Below, piece after piece: positions 1 through 8,300 of a stretch of DNA of 64,000 nucleotides; position 1 is the stretch's first letter, and each line of letters begins with the position of its first letter. Source of the DNA: Paenibacillus sp. GSMTC-2017 (lineage in GTDB: Bacteria; Bacillota; Bacilli; Paenibacillales; Paenibacillaceae); the NCBI RefSeq assembly GCF_016019935.1, contig NZ_JAECMT010000002.1, forward strand, positions 434,001 to 498,000, written 5' to 3'. The position numbers were made by a program, and so were the translations under genes. The notes below the pieces were generated by a model. That model was given only the letters and a program-made list of their open reading frames with translations, was not told the DNA's origin and did not search any database.

Positions 1-208
1 TACTTCTTTTCTTCTTGTCATCCTTTTCGGAACTCGATGATGATTTTTGACTACTGGAATGCTCCTTTTGCTCAGAATCAGAACGTTCAGACTCCTCACT
101 TCGCTTTTGTGACTCTTCTTGACGTTGTTCGTCTGGTATTAACAATACCGATGGAACATTGTTCTCATCATCATTTCCTTGTCCATGTTCATCTTGCCAA
201 TTACTCAT
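1..208 (-). CDS. Partial gene, N-terminal 69 residues only; spoVA-operon member
   Basis: Reads leftward off the window edge. The ATG at 208 lies 34 bases after the spoVAB stop, so it should be the next gene of the spoVA operon. The visible part is entirely hydrophilic and dominated by Ser, Glu, Lys, Gln and Asp (EESERSDSEQKE, SSSQKSSSSSEKDDKKK), ending in a basic stretch. B. subtilis has spoVAC at this place, but such a long charged tail is more like the start of a GerA/SpoVAF-type germination protein. The identity cannot be settled from this fragment. Confidence 0.6.
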   Translation of the reverse strand, partial: MSNWQDEHGQGNDDENNVPSVLLIPDEQRQEESQKRSEESERSDSEQKEHSSSQKSSSSSEKDDKKKRS

Positions 209-242
209 AAGATGGTCACCCCATTCATGTTAAACTATAAAA

Positions 243-671
243 TTACCACTGGAATACGAGCCAATCGAATAGTGATCCAAGTGTCTTACCCAACACCATT
301 GCCATAACTAAACTTGCTATAAATTTCGAAAGCTTCATTCGCTTAGCGAGAATAGGCAACACATTCATTACTTCAGTTAAAGCAGCAGCAAGCATACCTA
401 CGAATAGTCCATCAAATAGACCTATGATACTAATCAAACTTAGACTCTGTAAGCTAAATTTCCAATCCATAAAATCCGCAAAAGTCCAATAAAGTGATCC
501 GCTAACGATAGCTGTTTCAAACCATTTGGACATCCTGTAAGCTCTAGCAAGTTGGGCTAGTCTTGGTATCAGATCAAATACGATCAGAAGTGCAACTAAC
601 CCACTTCCTACTGCTAGCCCCCCTGCAAGCCCCAATATTGCAATGAACAAATTAGTCGCTAGTTCAATCAT
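243..671 (-). CDS. spoVAB: Stage V sporulation protein AB
   Basis: Small integral membrane protein of the spoVA locus, whose products move Ca-dipicolinate into the forespore. The reading frame opens further upstream, but I place the start at the ATG at 671. That gives 142 residues (about 141 in B. subtilis), begins MIELATNLFIAILGLAGG like the family, and overlaps the spoVAA stop by a few bases. The glycine-rich first helix (GLAGGLAVGSG) and several further hydrophobic segments are visible. The shine-dalgarno sequence for this start is weak, and ATGs at 680 and 683 are alternatives. Identification rests on sequence and on its place after spoVAA. Confidence 0.88.
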   Translation of the reverse strand: MIELATNLFIAILGLAGGLAVGSGLVALLIVFDLIPRLAQLARAYRMSKWFETAIVSGSLYWTFADFMDWKFSLQSLSLISIIGLFDGLFVGMLAAALTEVMNVLPILAKRMKLSKFIASLVMAMVLGKTLGSLFDWLVFQW

Positions 672-1314
672 ATGGACCATCATCTTGTTGGTTGTAATGA
701 TTTTTTTTTCGCATTTCATCTGCAATAACATAATCATTAACGTTTTCTTGATATCTAAACAACTCAACTTCTAATGGATTAGGCTCTTCATTGAATCGTT
801 TCTTAAAGATATGGTTAAAAAAAAGCACCATCCCAAGGCCAATGCCAATCGAATACGGTATCTGGAACCAAAGTGGATGATCTTCCCGCTCCCCTGTAAT
901 GAGCTCAACTATTCGAATATGAACATCCTTCATATTCACATCTGTGTGAAAGTTCATGACAGCAAGTCCCGCACCAAAAAAAAGTAATAGCCACGCTAAC
1001 ACAAGTACAACATATCGCGGCTTTACTGGCTTCTCAGAAACCATAATAAGCACTTGGGGATCACCGTAAGCTTCAACAGTCATATCGGGCGAGAGTTGAC
1101 GTATCGACTTGACGATTTGTAATAAATCGATAACGACCCTGTTTCCATCCGCTTTGCAGTGCTTGTAGAGCACAATTCCATTGAGCTGTTCTTCCATTTC
1201 ATGATCATCTGTCAGTAACCTAGCTACTTGCTTCAAGGAAACCGTTTGTTCCGGTTTAATGTAAATTCTTCTTTTGAGTCGCAGATAAAGGACCGCATGG
1301 CTGGAATCACCCAT
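664..1314 (-). CDS. spoVAA: Stage V sporulation protein AA
   Basis: 216 residues, close to the usual length of about 206. The N-terminal half is soluble (MGDSSHAVLYLRLKRRI...) and is followed by two hydrophobic segments near residues 100-120 and 150-170, the family layout. It belongs to the SpoVA complex of the spore inner membrane that handles dipicolinate. The ATG at 1314 follows a strong purine-rich site (GGAGGGAGG). It is the first gene after a sigma-G/F-type promoter at 1356-1386 and overlaps spoVAB downstream, so the two are probably translationally coupled. Confidence 0.92.
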   Translation of the reverse strand: MGDSSHAVLYLRLKRRIYIKPEQTVSLKQVARLLTDDHEMEEQLNGIVLYKHCKADGNRVVIDLLQIVKSIRQLSPDMTVEAYGDPQVLIMVSEKPVKPRYVVLVLAWLLLFFGAGLAVMNFHTDVNMKDVHIRIVELITGEREDHPLWFQIPYSIGIGLGMVLFFNHIFKKRFNEEPNPLEVELFRYQENVNDYVIADEMRKKNHYNQQDDGPYD

Positions 1315-1355
1315 ATGTCATCCTCCCTCCTGCCTATACTTGGTGAGATCTCCAT

Positions 1356-1386
1356 TAGTATGAGACAAGGAGGATAAGGATACTCA
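1356..1386 (-). promoter_or_regulatory. Sigma-G (or sigma-F) type promoter for spoVA
   Basis: On the minus strand TGAGTA is followed after 18 bases by CATACTA, close to the forespore consensus TGAATA-N17/18-CATACTA. It lies 42 bases ahead of the spoVAA start, and B. subtilis spoVA is a sigma-G operon. Read by eye. Confidence 0.65.
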
Positions 1387-1425
1387 GGCAATTTCATAAA
1401 ATTTAATAATTAGGCACTCCATGAC

Positions 1426-1462
1426 AAAAAAAAGATCAAACCGCCTATTGGGCGATCTGATC
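1426..1462 (-). terminator. Rho-independent terminator at the end of sigF
   Basis: A 12-bp stem counting G-T pairs (1434-1445 with 1451-1462) with a 5-base loop is followed on the minus strand by eight T. It overlaps the sigF stop codon, so spoIIA transcripts should end here before spoVA. Confidence 0.85.
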
Positions 1463-2200
1463 TCGTATCGATTGTAATATTTTTTTCTCTAATCGTGAAA
1501 CCTGGACCTGTGATATACCTAGCCTGCTGGCAACTTCAGATTGCGTCTTGTCGCGATAGTATCGTAAGTATACGATAAGCCGTTCACGCTCGTTAAGTCC
1601 CTCGATCGCTTCTTCGAGTGCCATCTTATCAAACCAGCGATCTTGCGATTCGTCAGCTATTTGATCCATTAGTGTTATAGGATCTCCGTCGTTTTCAAAT
1701 ACTGTCTCATGAATAGAGGTAGGTGGTTTATTAGCTTCCTGAGCGAACACCACATCTTCCGGCGTTATACCTAAGCGTTCCGCTACTTCGGAAATAGTGG
1801 GCAGTCTTCCCAACGTTTTGGACAGCTCATCCTTCATCTTACGCACTTTATTAGCTGTCTCTTTAAGCGATCTGCTCACCTTCAACGTTCCATCGTCTCT
1901 TAAGAAACGTTGAATCTCACCGATAATCATTGGAACAGCATACGTCGAAAATTTCACGTCATAAGATAAATCGAATTTGTCAACGGACTTAAGTAAGCCG
2001 ATGCAACCAATCTGGAATAGATCCTCTGGCTCGTACCCCCGATTGATAAACCGCTGAACGACAGACCATACGAGTCGGATATTGCAGCTAACAAGCGTAT
2101 CTCTTGCTAACGTATCGCCGGATTGACTTAAAGCGATAAGACGCTTAACTTCCGCATCATCCAGATAAGGCTGGCCTGATTGCTTCATATCGACATTCAT
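1445..2200 (-). CDS. sigF: RNA polymerase sporulation sigma factor F
   Basis: First forespore-specific sigma factor, held inactive by SpoIIAB until polar septation. Region 2 carries RLVWSVVQRFINRGYEPEDL and FSTYAVPMIIGEIQRF; region 4 ends in the helix-turn-helix SEVASRLGISQVQVSRLEK. The frame opens with TTG at 2209, but the ATG at 2200 has AGGGG nine bases upstream and gives MNVDMKQ, matching the B. subtilis start (MDVEVKK). This yields 251 residues against 255. It is the third gene of spoIIAA-spoIIAB-sigF and is closed by a terminator over its stop codon. Confidence 0.97.
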   Translation of the reverse strand: MNVDMKQSGQPYLDDAEVKRLIALSQSGDTLARDTLVSCNIRLVWSVVQRFINRGYEPEDLFQIGCIGLLKSVDKFDLSYDVKFSTYAVPMIIGEIQRFLRDDGTLKVSRSLKETANKVRKMKDELSKTLGRLPTISEVAERLGITPEDVVFAQEANKPPTSIHETVFENDGDPITLMDQIADESQDRWFDKMALEEAIEGLNERERLIVYLRYYRDKTQSEVASRLGISQVQVSRLEKKILQSIRDQIAQ

Positions 2201-2219
2201 GAGGCTCAACCCCTATGCT

Positions 2220-2666
2220 CTAATTATAGAGCGCTTTTTTTGACTCGATGCGTTTCAGCATTTCAACGCGAGTACCGCTGCCTACTGCGCTTGTAACTTC
2301 AAAACGGTCCATGAAATTTTCCATAATCGTAAATCCCATACCAGACCGTTCAAGCTCCGGTTTAGACGTATAAAGAGGCTGACGAGCTAGTTCCACGTCT
2401 TCAATTCCACGTCCTTCATCCGAGATCGCTATCGAGACAGTATCTCGATCAATCGAAGCTACAATTGTTACTTGACGAGTTGCATCACTCTCATAGCCAT
2501 GAATGATTGCGTTCGTCACTGCTTCAGAAACTGCTGTTTTAAGATCGTTTAACTCCTCCAGAGTCGGATCGAGCTGGGACACGAAAGCAGCAACTGCTAT
2601 CCGTGCGAAGGCTTCATTTTCCGAACGAGCGCTGAACGAAAGATTCATTTCGTTTTTTCCAATCAT
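2220..2666 (-). CDS. spoIIAB: Anti-sigma F factor and SpoIIAA kinase
   Basis: 148-residue GHKL protein kinase and anti-sigma factor. It binds sigma F with ATP, or phosphorylates SpoIIAA. The N-box ([14 protein letters not shown]), G1 box (DEGRGIEDV) and G2 box ([14 protein letters not shown]) are all present. The ATG at 2666 sits in an ATGA overlap with the spoIIAA stop and has GGAGGTGG five bases upstream, which decides this start over the later ATG at codon 7. Confidence 0.97.
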   Translation of the reverse strand: MIGKNEMNLSFSARSENEAFARIAVAAFVSQLDPTLEELNDLKTAVSEAVTNAIIHGYESDATRQVTIVASIDRDTVSIAISDEGRGIEDVELARQPLYTSKPELERSGMGFTIMENFMDRFEVTSAVGSGTRVEMLKRIESKKALYN

Positions 2667-3016
2667 GACACCACCTCCAAACTTGAAATAGCAGTTCGTT
2701 CATTGTCTTGAACCGATATGATTTTGAACAACCCCGACAATTCAAACAATCTTCGAACGCCCGGATTGATATCACATACGACCATTTTTCCACCTTTGTT
2801 CTTCACTTGCTTGTACCTGCCCAAAATAACGCCAAGCCCCGAGCTGTCCATAAACTGTAGTTCTTTGAGACTTAGAATGACATGACTGACGTTATCCCGC
2901 AAAAGCGACTCTTCCATCTTAAATCTGACGTCATTAGCGGTATGATGGTCAAGTTCACCATGAAGCCGTACAATTAGCACGTTGCGGTAATGCTCCAATT
3001 CGATTTGCAGACTCAT
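2663..3016 (-). CDS. spoIIAA: Anti-anti-sigma factor SpoIIAA
   Basis: 117-residue STAS-domain protein that frees sigma F when unphosphorylated. The phosphorylated serine is Ser58 in [14 protein letters not shown], exactly the family site. The ATG at 3016 is preceded by AAAAGGAG. It leads the spoIIA trio, with its own sigma-H-type promoter 57 bases upstream of the start. Confidence 0.97.
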   Translation of the reverse strand: MSLQIELEHYRNVLIVRLHGELDHHTANDVRFKMEESLLRDNVSHVILSLKELQFMDSSGLGVILGRYKQVKNKGGKMVVCDINPGVRRLFELSGLFKIISVQDNERTAISSLEVVS

Positions 3017-3072
3017 TCAGCTGTTCATCTCCTTTTCGGGTAATGGTTACACTCGCCGAGATAAAACTAGCA

Positions 3073-3100
3073 ATTCTCCAAATGAGCACTGTATTCCTGC
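3073..3100 (-). promoter_or_regulatory. Sigma-H promoter for spoIIAA-spoIIAB-sigF
   Basis: On the minus strand GCAGGAATA, 12 bases, then GGAGAAT. This fits every defined position of the sigma-H consensus (RNAGGAWWW-N11/12-RNNGAAT). It lies in the dacF-spoIIAA gap, as expected for an operon switched on before septation. Confidence 0.8.
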
Positions 3101-3160
3101 ACACCGACAAAACTAGAAGCATACCGCTATGAGATGACAAAAAATGTACGTAATTATACG

Positions 3161-4345
3161 CTAATGAAAGAGGCCACTAGCTGAACGCTTCAACATATTC
3201 CACCAACTAGCTTTATCCACATCTTGAGGTGATGCTATGTCATATTCCTTTAATAACTGATCACCTTGATAAATATGAAGCTTTCCGAGTTGCTGTCCCT
3301 CTTTGACAGGTGCTTTAATATTGTTGTCTAGCTTTAGCTCATACCTAATATCTTTTGTTTGACTTCCTTTTTTCAATAAAAGGCTATATGGCTGCTTAGC
3401 AACTAACTGTAATTGTGATTCCATCCCTTTTTCAACCCTAACGGCACCCATCGTATCTCCTTCACCGATGATAGGATAGTTCATATATTGAGCGAATGAA
3501 TAGTCAAACATTTGCGAAACTTCAACATTACGTTGTTTTGTTGTAGGTTCACCCATCACAACTGCGACCATTCGAAGATTGTCTCTTTTCGCAGTTGCTG
3601 TTAAGCAATATTTCGCTTCACTCGTAAATCCTGTTTTCAATCCGTCCGCACCGCTATAAAAGCGCACCAACTTATTCGTATTTACTAACCAAAACGGTTT
3701 AGGAGATGATTTACGCAAATAATCTTGATAGAGACCTGTATATTTGGTCACTTCACTATGTTTAAGCAACTCTCTCGACATAACAGCAATATCATGCGCT
3801 GAAGTGTAATGTCCTTCCACAGGCAGACCGTTTGGATTAACAAAACGTGTGTCGTTCATTCCTAATTCTTGCGCCCGTTTGTTCATTAGTGCTACAAACT
3901 GTGATTCCGTACCCGCAAGCTTCTCTGCCATAGCTACTGAAGCATCATTTCCAGAAGCAAGTGCAATACCTTTGATCATATCATCAACTGACATTTCTTC
4001 GCCTTGTTCGAGAAAAATTTGTGATCCACCCATAGATGCTGCATATTCACTCGTACTCACTTGATCGGTTAACTTAATTTTTCCTTCATCCAATGCTTCC
4101 ATGATGAGCAACAGAGTCATTACTTTCGTAATACTTGCCGGTGGGAGTTTATCGTGACTGTTTTTCTCATAAATGACAGTACCACTCTCAGCGTCCATTA
4201 AGATAGCCGACCTTGCAGATGGCGCTAAGTCAACTGCTGCTAAATTATTTTCCGCAGCCAACCTTTCTTCCGCGAACGCGGTAACTGGCAGTGCAAGTGC
4301 ACACACCAACGTTAATGCAACAAATGATGTCATTCGAATTTTCAA
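3161..4345 (-). CDS. dacF: D-alanyl-D-alanine carboxypeptidase DacF
   Basis: Penicillin-binding protein of the DacF/PBP5 type that trims peptidoglycan stem peptides in sporulation. After a signal peptide (cleavage near AFA-EE, residue 25) the serine-peptidase motifs follow in order: SITK near residue 71, SGN near 131 and KTG near 240. A C-terminal beta-rich PBP5-type domain completes 394 residues. The start is TTG at 4345, eight bases after AGGAGG; no ATG fits as well. It lies upstream of spoIIAA in the same direction, as in B. subtilis. Confidence 0.94.
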   Translation of the reverse strand: MKIRMTSFVALTLVCALALPVTAFAEERLAAENNLAAVDLAPSARSAILMDAESGTVIYEKNSHDKLPPASITKVMTLLLIMEALDEGKIKLTDQVSTSEYAASMGGSQIFLEQGEEMSVDDMIKGIALASGNDASVAMAEKLAGTESQFVALMNKRAQELGMNDTRFVNPNGLPVEGHYTSAHDIAVMSRELLKHSEVTKYTGLYQDYLRKSSPKPFWLVNTNKLVRFYSGADGLKTGFTSEAKYCLTATAKRDNLRMVAVVMGEPTTKQRNVEVSQMFDYSFAQYMNYPIIGEGDTMGAVRVEKGMESQLQLVAKQPYSLLLKKGSQTKDIRYELKLDNNIKAPVKEGQQLGKLHIYQGDQLLKEYDIASPQDVDKASWWNMLKRSASGLFH

Positions 4346-4502
4346 CGTAATGTCCTCCTGATGGAAATGTGTTGTATTACGATTTCAGTTAACGCCACAA
4401 ATCGGTTATATTTTCCTTTTCAGTGTTGACGAATGATATGCAATTTATTCCACCTCGCTTCTAACAGAGACGATACTTTTGTATGTAAGCTCAATTCTGC
4501 AC

Positions 4503-4538
4503 AAAAAAGAGCCTACTGAGAAAACTCAGCAGGCTCTT
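4503..4538 (-). terminator. Terminator of the nucleoside-salvage operon
   Basis: A 14-bp stem with one G-T pair (4507-4520 with 4525-4538) and an AAAA/TTTT loop, followed by a T run on the minus strand. It lies about 60 bases after the pdp stop. Confidence 0.85.
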
Positions 4539-4598
4539 TACACGTAGGGTCATCGCCTCTAGCATGTAATATCAATTTATTATTATTTCAATACAATT

Positions 4599-5933
4599 CT
4601 ATTCACTATAACGTGTTATACCATCTACCGTTACGACAGATAACAATAGAGGACGCGCAACTGGACGATCTTGCTGGATTTGGAATGCACGACGTACACG
4701 TTCAGCAACTCCGGCAGCACTTTCGTTCTGTTCACGGATATGAAGCGTTGCTAACGTTTCGCCAGCTTTTACCGCTTCTCCAACCTTTTTGCGAAGAGTG
4801 ATTCCTACAGCATAATCAATAACCGCTTCCTTAGTAGCTCTACCCGCTCCAAGCACCATCGCTGACAAACCAAGCTCTTCAGCTTCTATAGCGTGTACAT
4901 AACCGGATTCTGTTGCTGTTACCTCTAACGTGTGCGGCGCCGTAGGAAGCTTACTAGCGTCGTCTACGAAGCTATCGTCGCCACCTTGTGCAACAATGAA
5001 CGTCCGGAATTTAGCTAAAGCCTCGCCGTTATGAAGTTGCTTGCGAAGCAATTCTTTTGCTTCATCGAAGCTTGCTGCTTTTCCACCAAGAACGACCATA
5101 TGAGCTCCAAGCACTAGACATAACTCAGTCAAGTCCTCAGGTCCTTGTCCTCTTAGCGTATCAACAGACTCTAATACTTCAAGTGCATTACCGATTGCAT
5201 AACCAAGCGGCTGATCCATGTCACTAATGACAGCAGCAGTCTGGCGTCCTACTTCAGAACCAATCGCAACCATTGCACTAGCCAATTGCTCTGAACGTTC
5301 GACAGTTTTCATAAAAGCTCCACTGCCTGTTTTTACATCTAGAACGATAGCATCTGCACCTGCTGCAATTTTTTTGCTCATTACTGAGCTTGCAATAAGT
5401 GGAATTGACTCCACTGTAGCCGTTACATCACGAAGCGCATATAACTTTTTGTCAGCTGGGGCCAAATCACCACTTTGTCCAATTACAGCTAAGCTGATAT
5501 CGTTTACTTGGTTCATAAATTGTTCGCGTGTTAATTCAGTATGAAAACCTGCGATCGATTCAAGTTTATCGATAGTACCGCCCGTGTGACCAAGTCCACG
5601 ACCAGACATCTTCGCAACAGGTACTCCAACAGATGCTACTAAAGGACCAAGAATAAGTGTCGTTTTGTCGCCTACGCCACCAGTACTATGTTTGTCTACT
5701 TTAATGCCGCTGATCGGTGAAAGATCCACTTGATCACCTGATCTAGCTATTTCAAGCGTAAGCGCAGCAGTTTCACTTGCTGTCATACCTTGAAAAAGAA
5801 TCGCCATCGCCATTGAAGACATTTGGTAATCAGGTATTTCACCTTGGTTATATCCATTTATCAAAAATGAAATTTCTTCAGCGTTAAGTTCTCCGCCATC
5901 ACGTTTTTTTTGTATTAAATCTACTGCACGCAT
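4599..5933 (-). CDS. pdp: Pyrimidine-nucleoside phosphorylase
   Basis: Cleaves uridine and thymidine with phosphate to the base and (deoxy)ribose 1-phosphate. The 444 residues have the family's helical N-terminal domain, the phosphate-binding segment [13 protein letters not shown], the signature [18 protein letters not shown], and a C-terminal domain containing GGGD-like and ATES..G.V segments. The ATG at 5933 follows GAGGAGG. It is last in a run with deoB and the purine phosphorylase, whose pentose-phosphate products converge on DeoB, and is closed by a strong terminator. Confidence 0.95.
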   Translation of the reverse strand: MRAVDLIQKKRDGGELNAEEISFLINGYNQGEIPDYQMSSMAMAILFQGMTASETAALTLEIARSGDQVDLSPISGIKVDKHSTGGVGDKTTLILGPLVASVGVPVAKMSGRGLGHTGGTIDKLESIAGFHTELTREQFMNQVNDISLAVIGQSGDLAPADKKLYALRDVTATVESIPLIASSVMSKKIAAGADAIVLDVKTGSGAFMKTVERSEQLASAMVAIGSEVGRQTAAVISDMDQPLGYAIGNALEVLESVDTLRGQGPEDLTELCLVLGAHMVVLGGKAASFDEAKELLRKQLHNGEALAKFRTFIVAQGGDDSFVDDASKLPTAPHTLEVTATESGYVHAIEAEELGLSAMVLGAGRATKEAVIDYAVGITLRKKVGEAVKAGETLATLHIREQNESAAGVAERVRRAFQIQQDRPVARPLLLSVVTVDGITRYSE

Positions 5934-5958
5934 GTTCTTCCTCCTCAGTCCTTCGCAA

Positions 5959-6129
5959 TTAGGTCACTTTTGCAAGCGTACGGCGTTCAGATTGCACCCG
6001 AACAATAATTTCATCCAATGTTTGGCTAAGTACCAAAACATCACGATGCAATAGATTTTGTTCAGAAATCGCCGTCTCAACCATTTCATTGCGCAATTGC
6101 TCTAGTTGTATTAGTAAGTGCTTGTCCAT
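5959..6129 (-). CDS. Spo0E-like aspartyl-phosphate phosphatase
   Basis: A 56-residue helical-hairpin protein carrying the Spo0E signature SQxLD in [14 protein letters not shown], with the first-helix pattern LEQLRNEMV. The family removes phosphate from Spo0A~P and so delays sporulation. The start may be ATG at 6129 (GGAGTGG upstream) or GTG at 6141. It sits 25 bases ahead of pdp, inside the nucleoside-salvage run, so its expression may follow nucleoside use. The target (Spo0A or another regulator) is inferred from the family only. Confidence 0.8.
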   Translation of the reverse strand: MDKHLLIQLEQLRNEMVETAISEQNLLHRDVLVLSQTLDEIIVRVQSERRTLAKVT

Positions 6130-6215
6130 TTTTAGGTCCACTCCATCTTTCTATGATCATGGACATTATACGACGAACAATAGATAAAACACTGTCAAAT
6201 TGAGTCGAGCTAAAT

Positions 6216-6243
6216 GTTACAATTATGTTACAAAAAAGTTACA
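6216..6243. repeat. Three GTTACA units at an exact 11-bp step
   Basis: GTTACA begins at 6216, 6227 and 6238 on the plus strand (TGTAAC on minus), once per helical turn. The array overlaps the purine phosphorylase stop codon and lies about 90 bases ahead of the Spo0E-like gene. It could be an operator for a regulator binding one face of the helix. No known consensus was recognised; a TnrA/GlnR-type site was tested and is out of register by one base. Confidence 0.45.
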
Positions 6244-7063
6244 TCTTAGCGATTAATGCCGACACAAGACCTAAGAATTGGGACTTGACATGTTCTGCTG
6301 TTTCCATAACTTCATCATGTGACAAAGGTTGATCCAAAATGCCAGCAGCCATATTTGTAATACAGGAAATACCTACTACTTCCATACCTGCATGACGTGC
6401 CGCGATAACTTCAGCAACAGTCGACATTCCGACAGCATCTCCACCTAATGTACGAAGCATACGGATTTCTGCTGGCGTCTCGTAAGTAGGTCCTAGCAAC
6501 CCAACATAAATACCTTCTTGCAAAGAGAATCCTTGTTCAGTAGCAATTTCAGTAGCAACGGCACGAAGACGTTTGCTATAGGCTTCGGACATATCCGGGA
6601 ATCTAACGCCTAGCTCATTATCATTTGGTCCGATAAGCGGATTTTTACCTGTCAAATTAATGTGATCAGAAATTAACATTAGATTGCCTGAAGCAAAGTC
6701 AAGATTGATTCCACCAGCAGCATTTGTAACTAGAAGTGATTGTGCTCCAATCGCTTTCATTACACGTACAGGGAATGCTGTTAGCTCAGGGCCGTAACCT
6801 TCATACATGTGGAAACGTCCACGCATAAGAACAACATTTCTACCGGACAATTTACCAACTAACAACTCACCTGCATGGCCTTCAACTGTAGAAACCGGGA
6901 AATGTGGAATATCATGATATTGAATCGTTACTGCTTCTTCAATAAGGTCGCCAAGTACACCAAGACCTGACCCCATAATAAGGCCAATTTCAGGTGTTAC
7001 ATTGATTTTCCCTTGTATGTACTGTGCTGCTTCCTTAATGTGTGCTGCTGTTAGTTGATTCAT
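6239..7063 (-). CDS. punA: Purine-nucleoside phosphorylase (PNP/MTAP family)
   Basis: 274 residues. Phosphorolyses (deoxy)guanosine and (deoxy)inosine to base and pentose 1-phosphate. Visible landmarks are the phosphate loop GLIMGSGLGVLGD, HFPVSTVEGHAGELLVG, RFHMYEGY, LLVTNAAGGIN and the substrate motif GDAVGMSTVAEVIAARH. This is the trimeric low-molecular-mass type (B. subtilis pupG). It is 21 bases after deoB in the same direction, giving a xerD-deoB-punA order identical to B. subtilis. Confidence 0.95.
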   Translation of the reverse strand: MNQLTAAHIKEAAQYIQGKINVTPEIGLIMGSGLGVLGDLIEEAVTIQYHDIPHFPVSTVEGHAGELLVGKLSGRNVVLMRGRFHMYEGYGPELTAFPVRVMKAIGAQSLLVTNAAGGINLDFASGNLMLISDHINLTGKNPLIGPNDNELGVRFPDMSEAYSKRLRAVATEIATEQGFSLQEGIYVGLLGPTYETPAEIRMLRTLGGDAVGMSTVAEVIAARHAGMEVVGISCITNMAAGILDQPLSHDEVMETAEHVKSQFLGLVSALIAKM

Positions 7064-7084
7064 GTAAATTTCCCCCTAAAATGA

Positions 7085-8269
7085 TTATTTTGTTTCGAGT
7101 CGATCTAAGAAACTTGCTCCATTTGGAGGAGCTGCTGCACTGAAATTGTTAGCAATTGTTGCTCCCAAATCAGAAAACGTCGAAGCGATTGGTAGTTCTC
7201 TTGTCGCTTTAAATGCAGGGCTGTATAAAAGTACCGGCACGTACTCGCGAGTATGATCAGTACCCGGATGAGTAGGATCATTACCATGATCGGCAGTGAC
7301 GATAAGAAGATCCTTTTCACCAAGTACACTTTCTAGTTCAGGTAATGCTTGATCAAACTCCTCAAGTGCACGAGCGTAACCTACAGGGTCACGACGATGT
7401 CCATATAAGGAATCGAAATCAACCAGATTCGTAAACATCAAACCTTTAAACGGCTTTTTCAAACGTTCGATCGTTTGTCTAATGCCATCAGCATTACTTT
7501 TTGTCGGTGAGAACTCGGTAATTCCTTCTCCGTCGAAGATATCATTTATTTTGCCAATGGCAATTGTATCATATCCGCCCTCTTTAAGTGCATCCAAAAC
7601 AGTTGGTTCAGGCGGTTTTACTGCATAATCGTGACGATTTGATGTACGCTTAAAATCACCAGGTACTCCATTATATGGTCTAGCAATAACACGACCCAAC
7701 GTAAAACGCTCATCCATCGTCAATTCTCTTGCGATTTCACAAGCACGGTAGAGCTCATCTAGTGGGATAATATCCTCATGTGCTGCAATTTGGAAAACGC
7801 TATCAGCTGATGTATAAACGATCCAAGCACCGCTTTTCATCTGCTCTTCGCCTAGCTCATCCAATATTTCAGTTCCACTTGCCGATTTATTTCCGATCAC
7901 TTTACGTCCAGTCCGCTCTTCAAATGGTCCAATTAGCTCAGGTGGGAATCCATCTGGAAACGTTTGAAAGGGAACAGTAAGCTTAAGACCCATAAGCTCC
8001 CAATGACCAGTCATCGTATCTTTACCGACTGAAACTTCTGCCATTTTTCCATAATATGCACGAGCAGCTTCGTCTCCAGCTTTCCAATCAGCTATTGAAG
8101 CAATGCGGTCTAATCCCCAACTACGAAGATTTGGCAACGATAAATCCTTTACCTGTTCTGCAATGTGACCTAATGTGTGTGAGCCCTCATCACCAAATTC
8201 TGCTGCATCAGGCAACTCACCAATACCAACACTATCCAATACAACTACCGTAATACGTTCGAATTTCAT
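7085..8269 (-). CDS. deoB: Phosphopentomutase
   Basis: 394 residues of the alkaline-phosphatase superfamily. Interconverts (deoxy)ribose 1- and 5-phosphate, taking up the products of the two phosphorylases downstream. The N-terminal metal site [14 protein letters not shown], the [11 protein letters not shown] segment with the phosphorylated threonine, and the C-terminal metal site [18 protein letters not shown] are all present. The ATG at 8269 lies 31 bases after xerD. Confidence 0.96.
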   Translation of the reverse strand: MKFERITVVVLDSVGIGELPDAAEFGDEGSHTLGHIAEQVKDLSLPNLRSWGLDRIASIADWKAGDEAARAYYGKMAEVSVGKDTMTGHWELMGLKLTVPFQTFPDGFPPELIGPFEERTGRKVIGNKSASGTEILDELGEEQMKSGAWIVYTSADSVFQIAAHEDIIPLDELYRACEIARELTMDERFTLGRVIARPYNGVPGDFKRTSNRHDYAVKPPEPTVLDALKEGGYDTIAIGKINDIFDGEGITEFSPTKSNADGIRQTIERLKKPFKGLMFTNLVDFDSLYGHRRDPVGYARALEEFDQALPELESVLGEKDLLIVTADHGNDPTHPGTDHTREYVPVLLYSPAFKATRELPIASTFSDLGATIANNFSAAAPPNGASFLDRLETK

Positions 8270-8300
8270 TTTGTCATTTCCTTCCCTTCACCCTCAATTG

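Noticed and set aside
4346..4500. Sigma-F promoter for dacF.
   Set aside because: GCATA and GGAAAATATA elements exist but their spacing is about 20 bases instead of 15-16, so I do not call it.
5218..5544. A 108-codon plus-strand open frame within pdp.
   Set aside because: Antisense shadow of a well-conserved enzyme; no initiation signal.
6216..6243. TnrA/GlnR operator (TGTNA-N7-TNACA) at the GTTACA array.
   Set aside because: The half-sites are direct, not inverted, and the spacing is off by one base.
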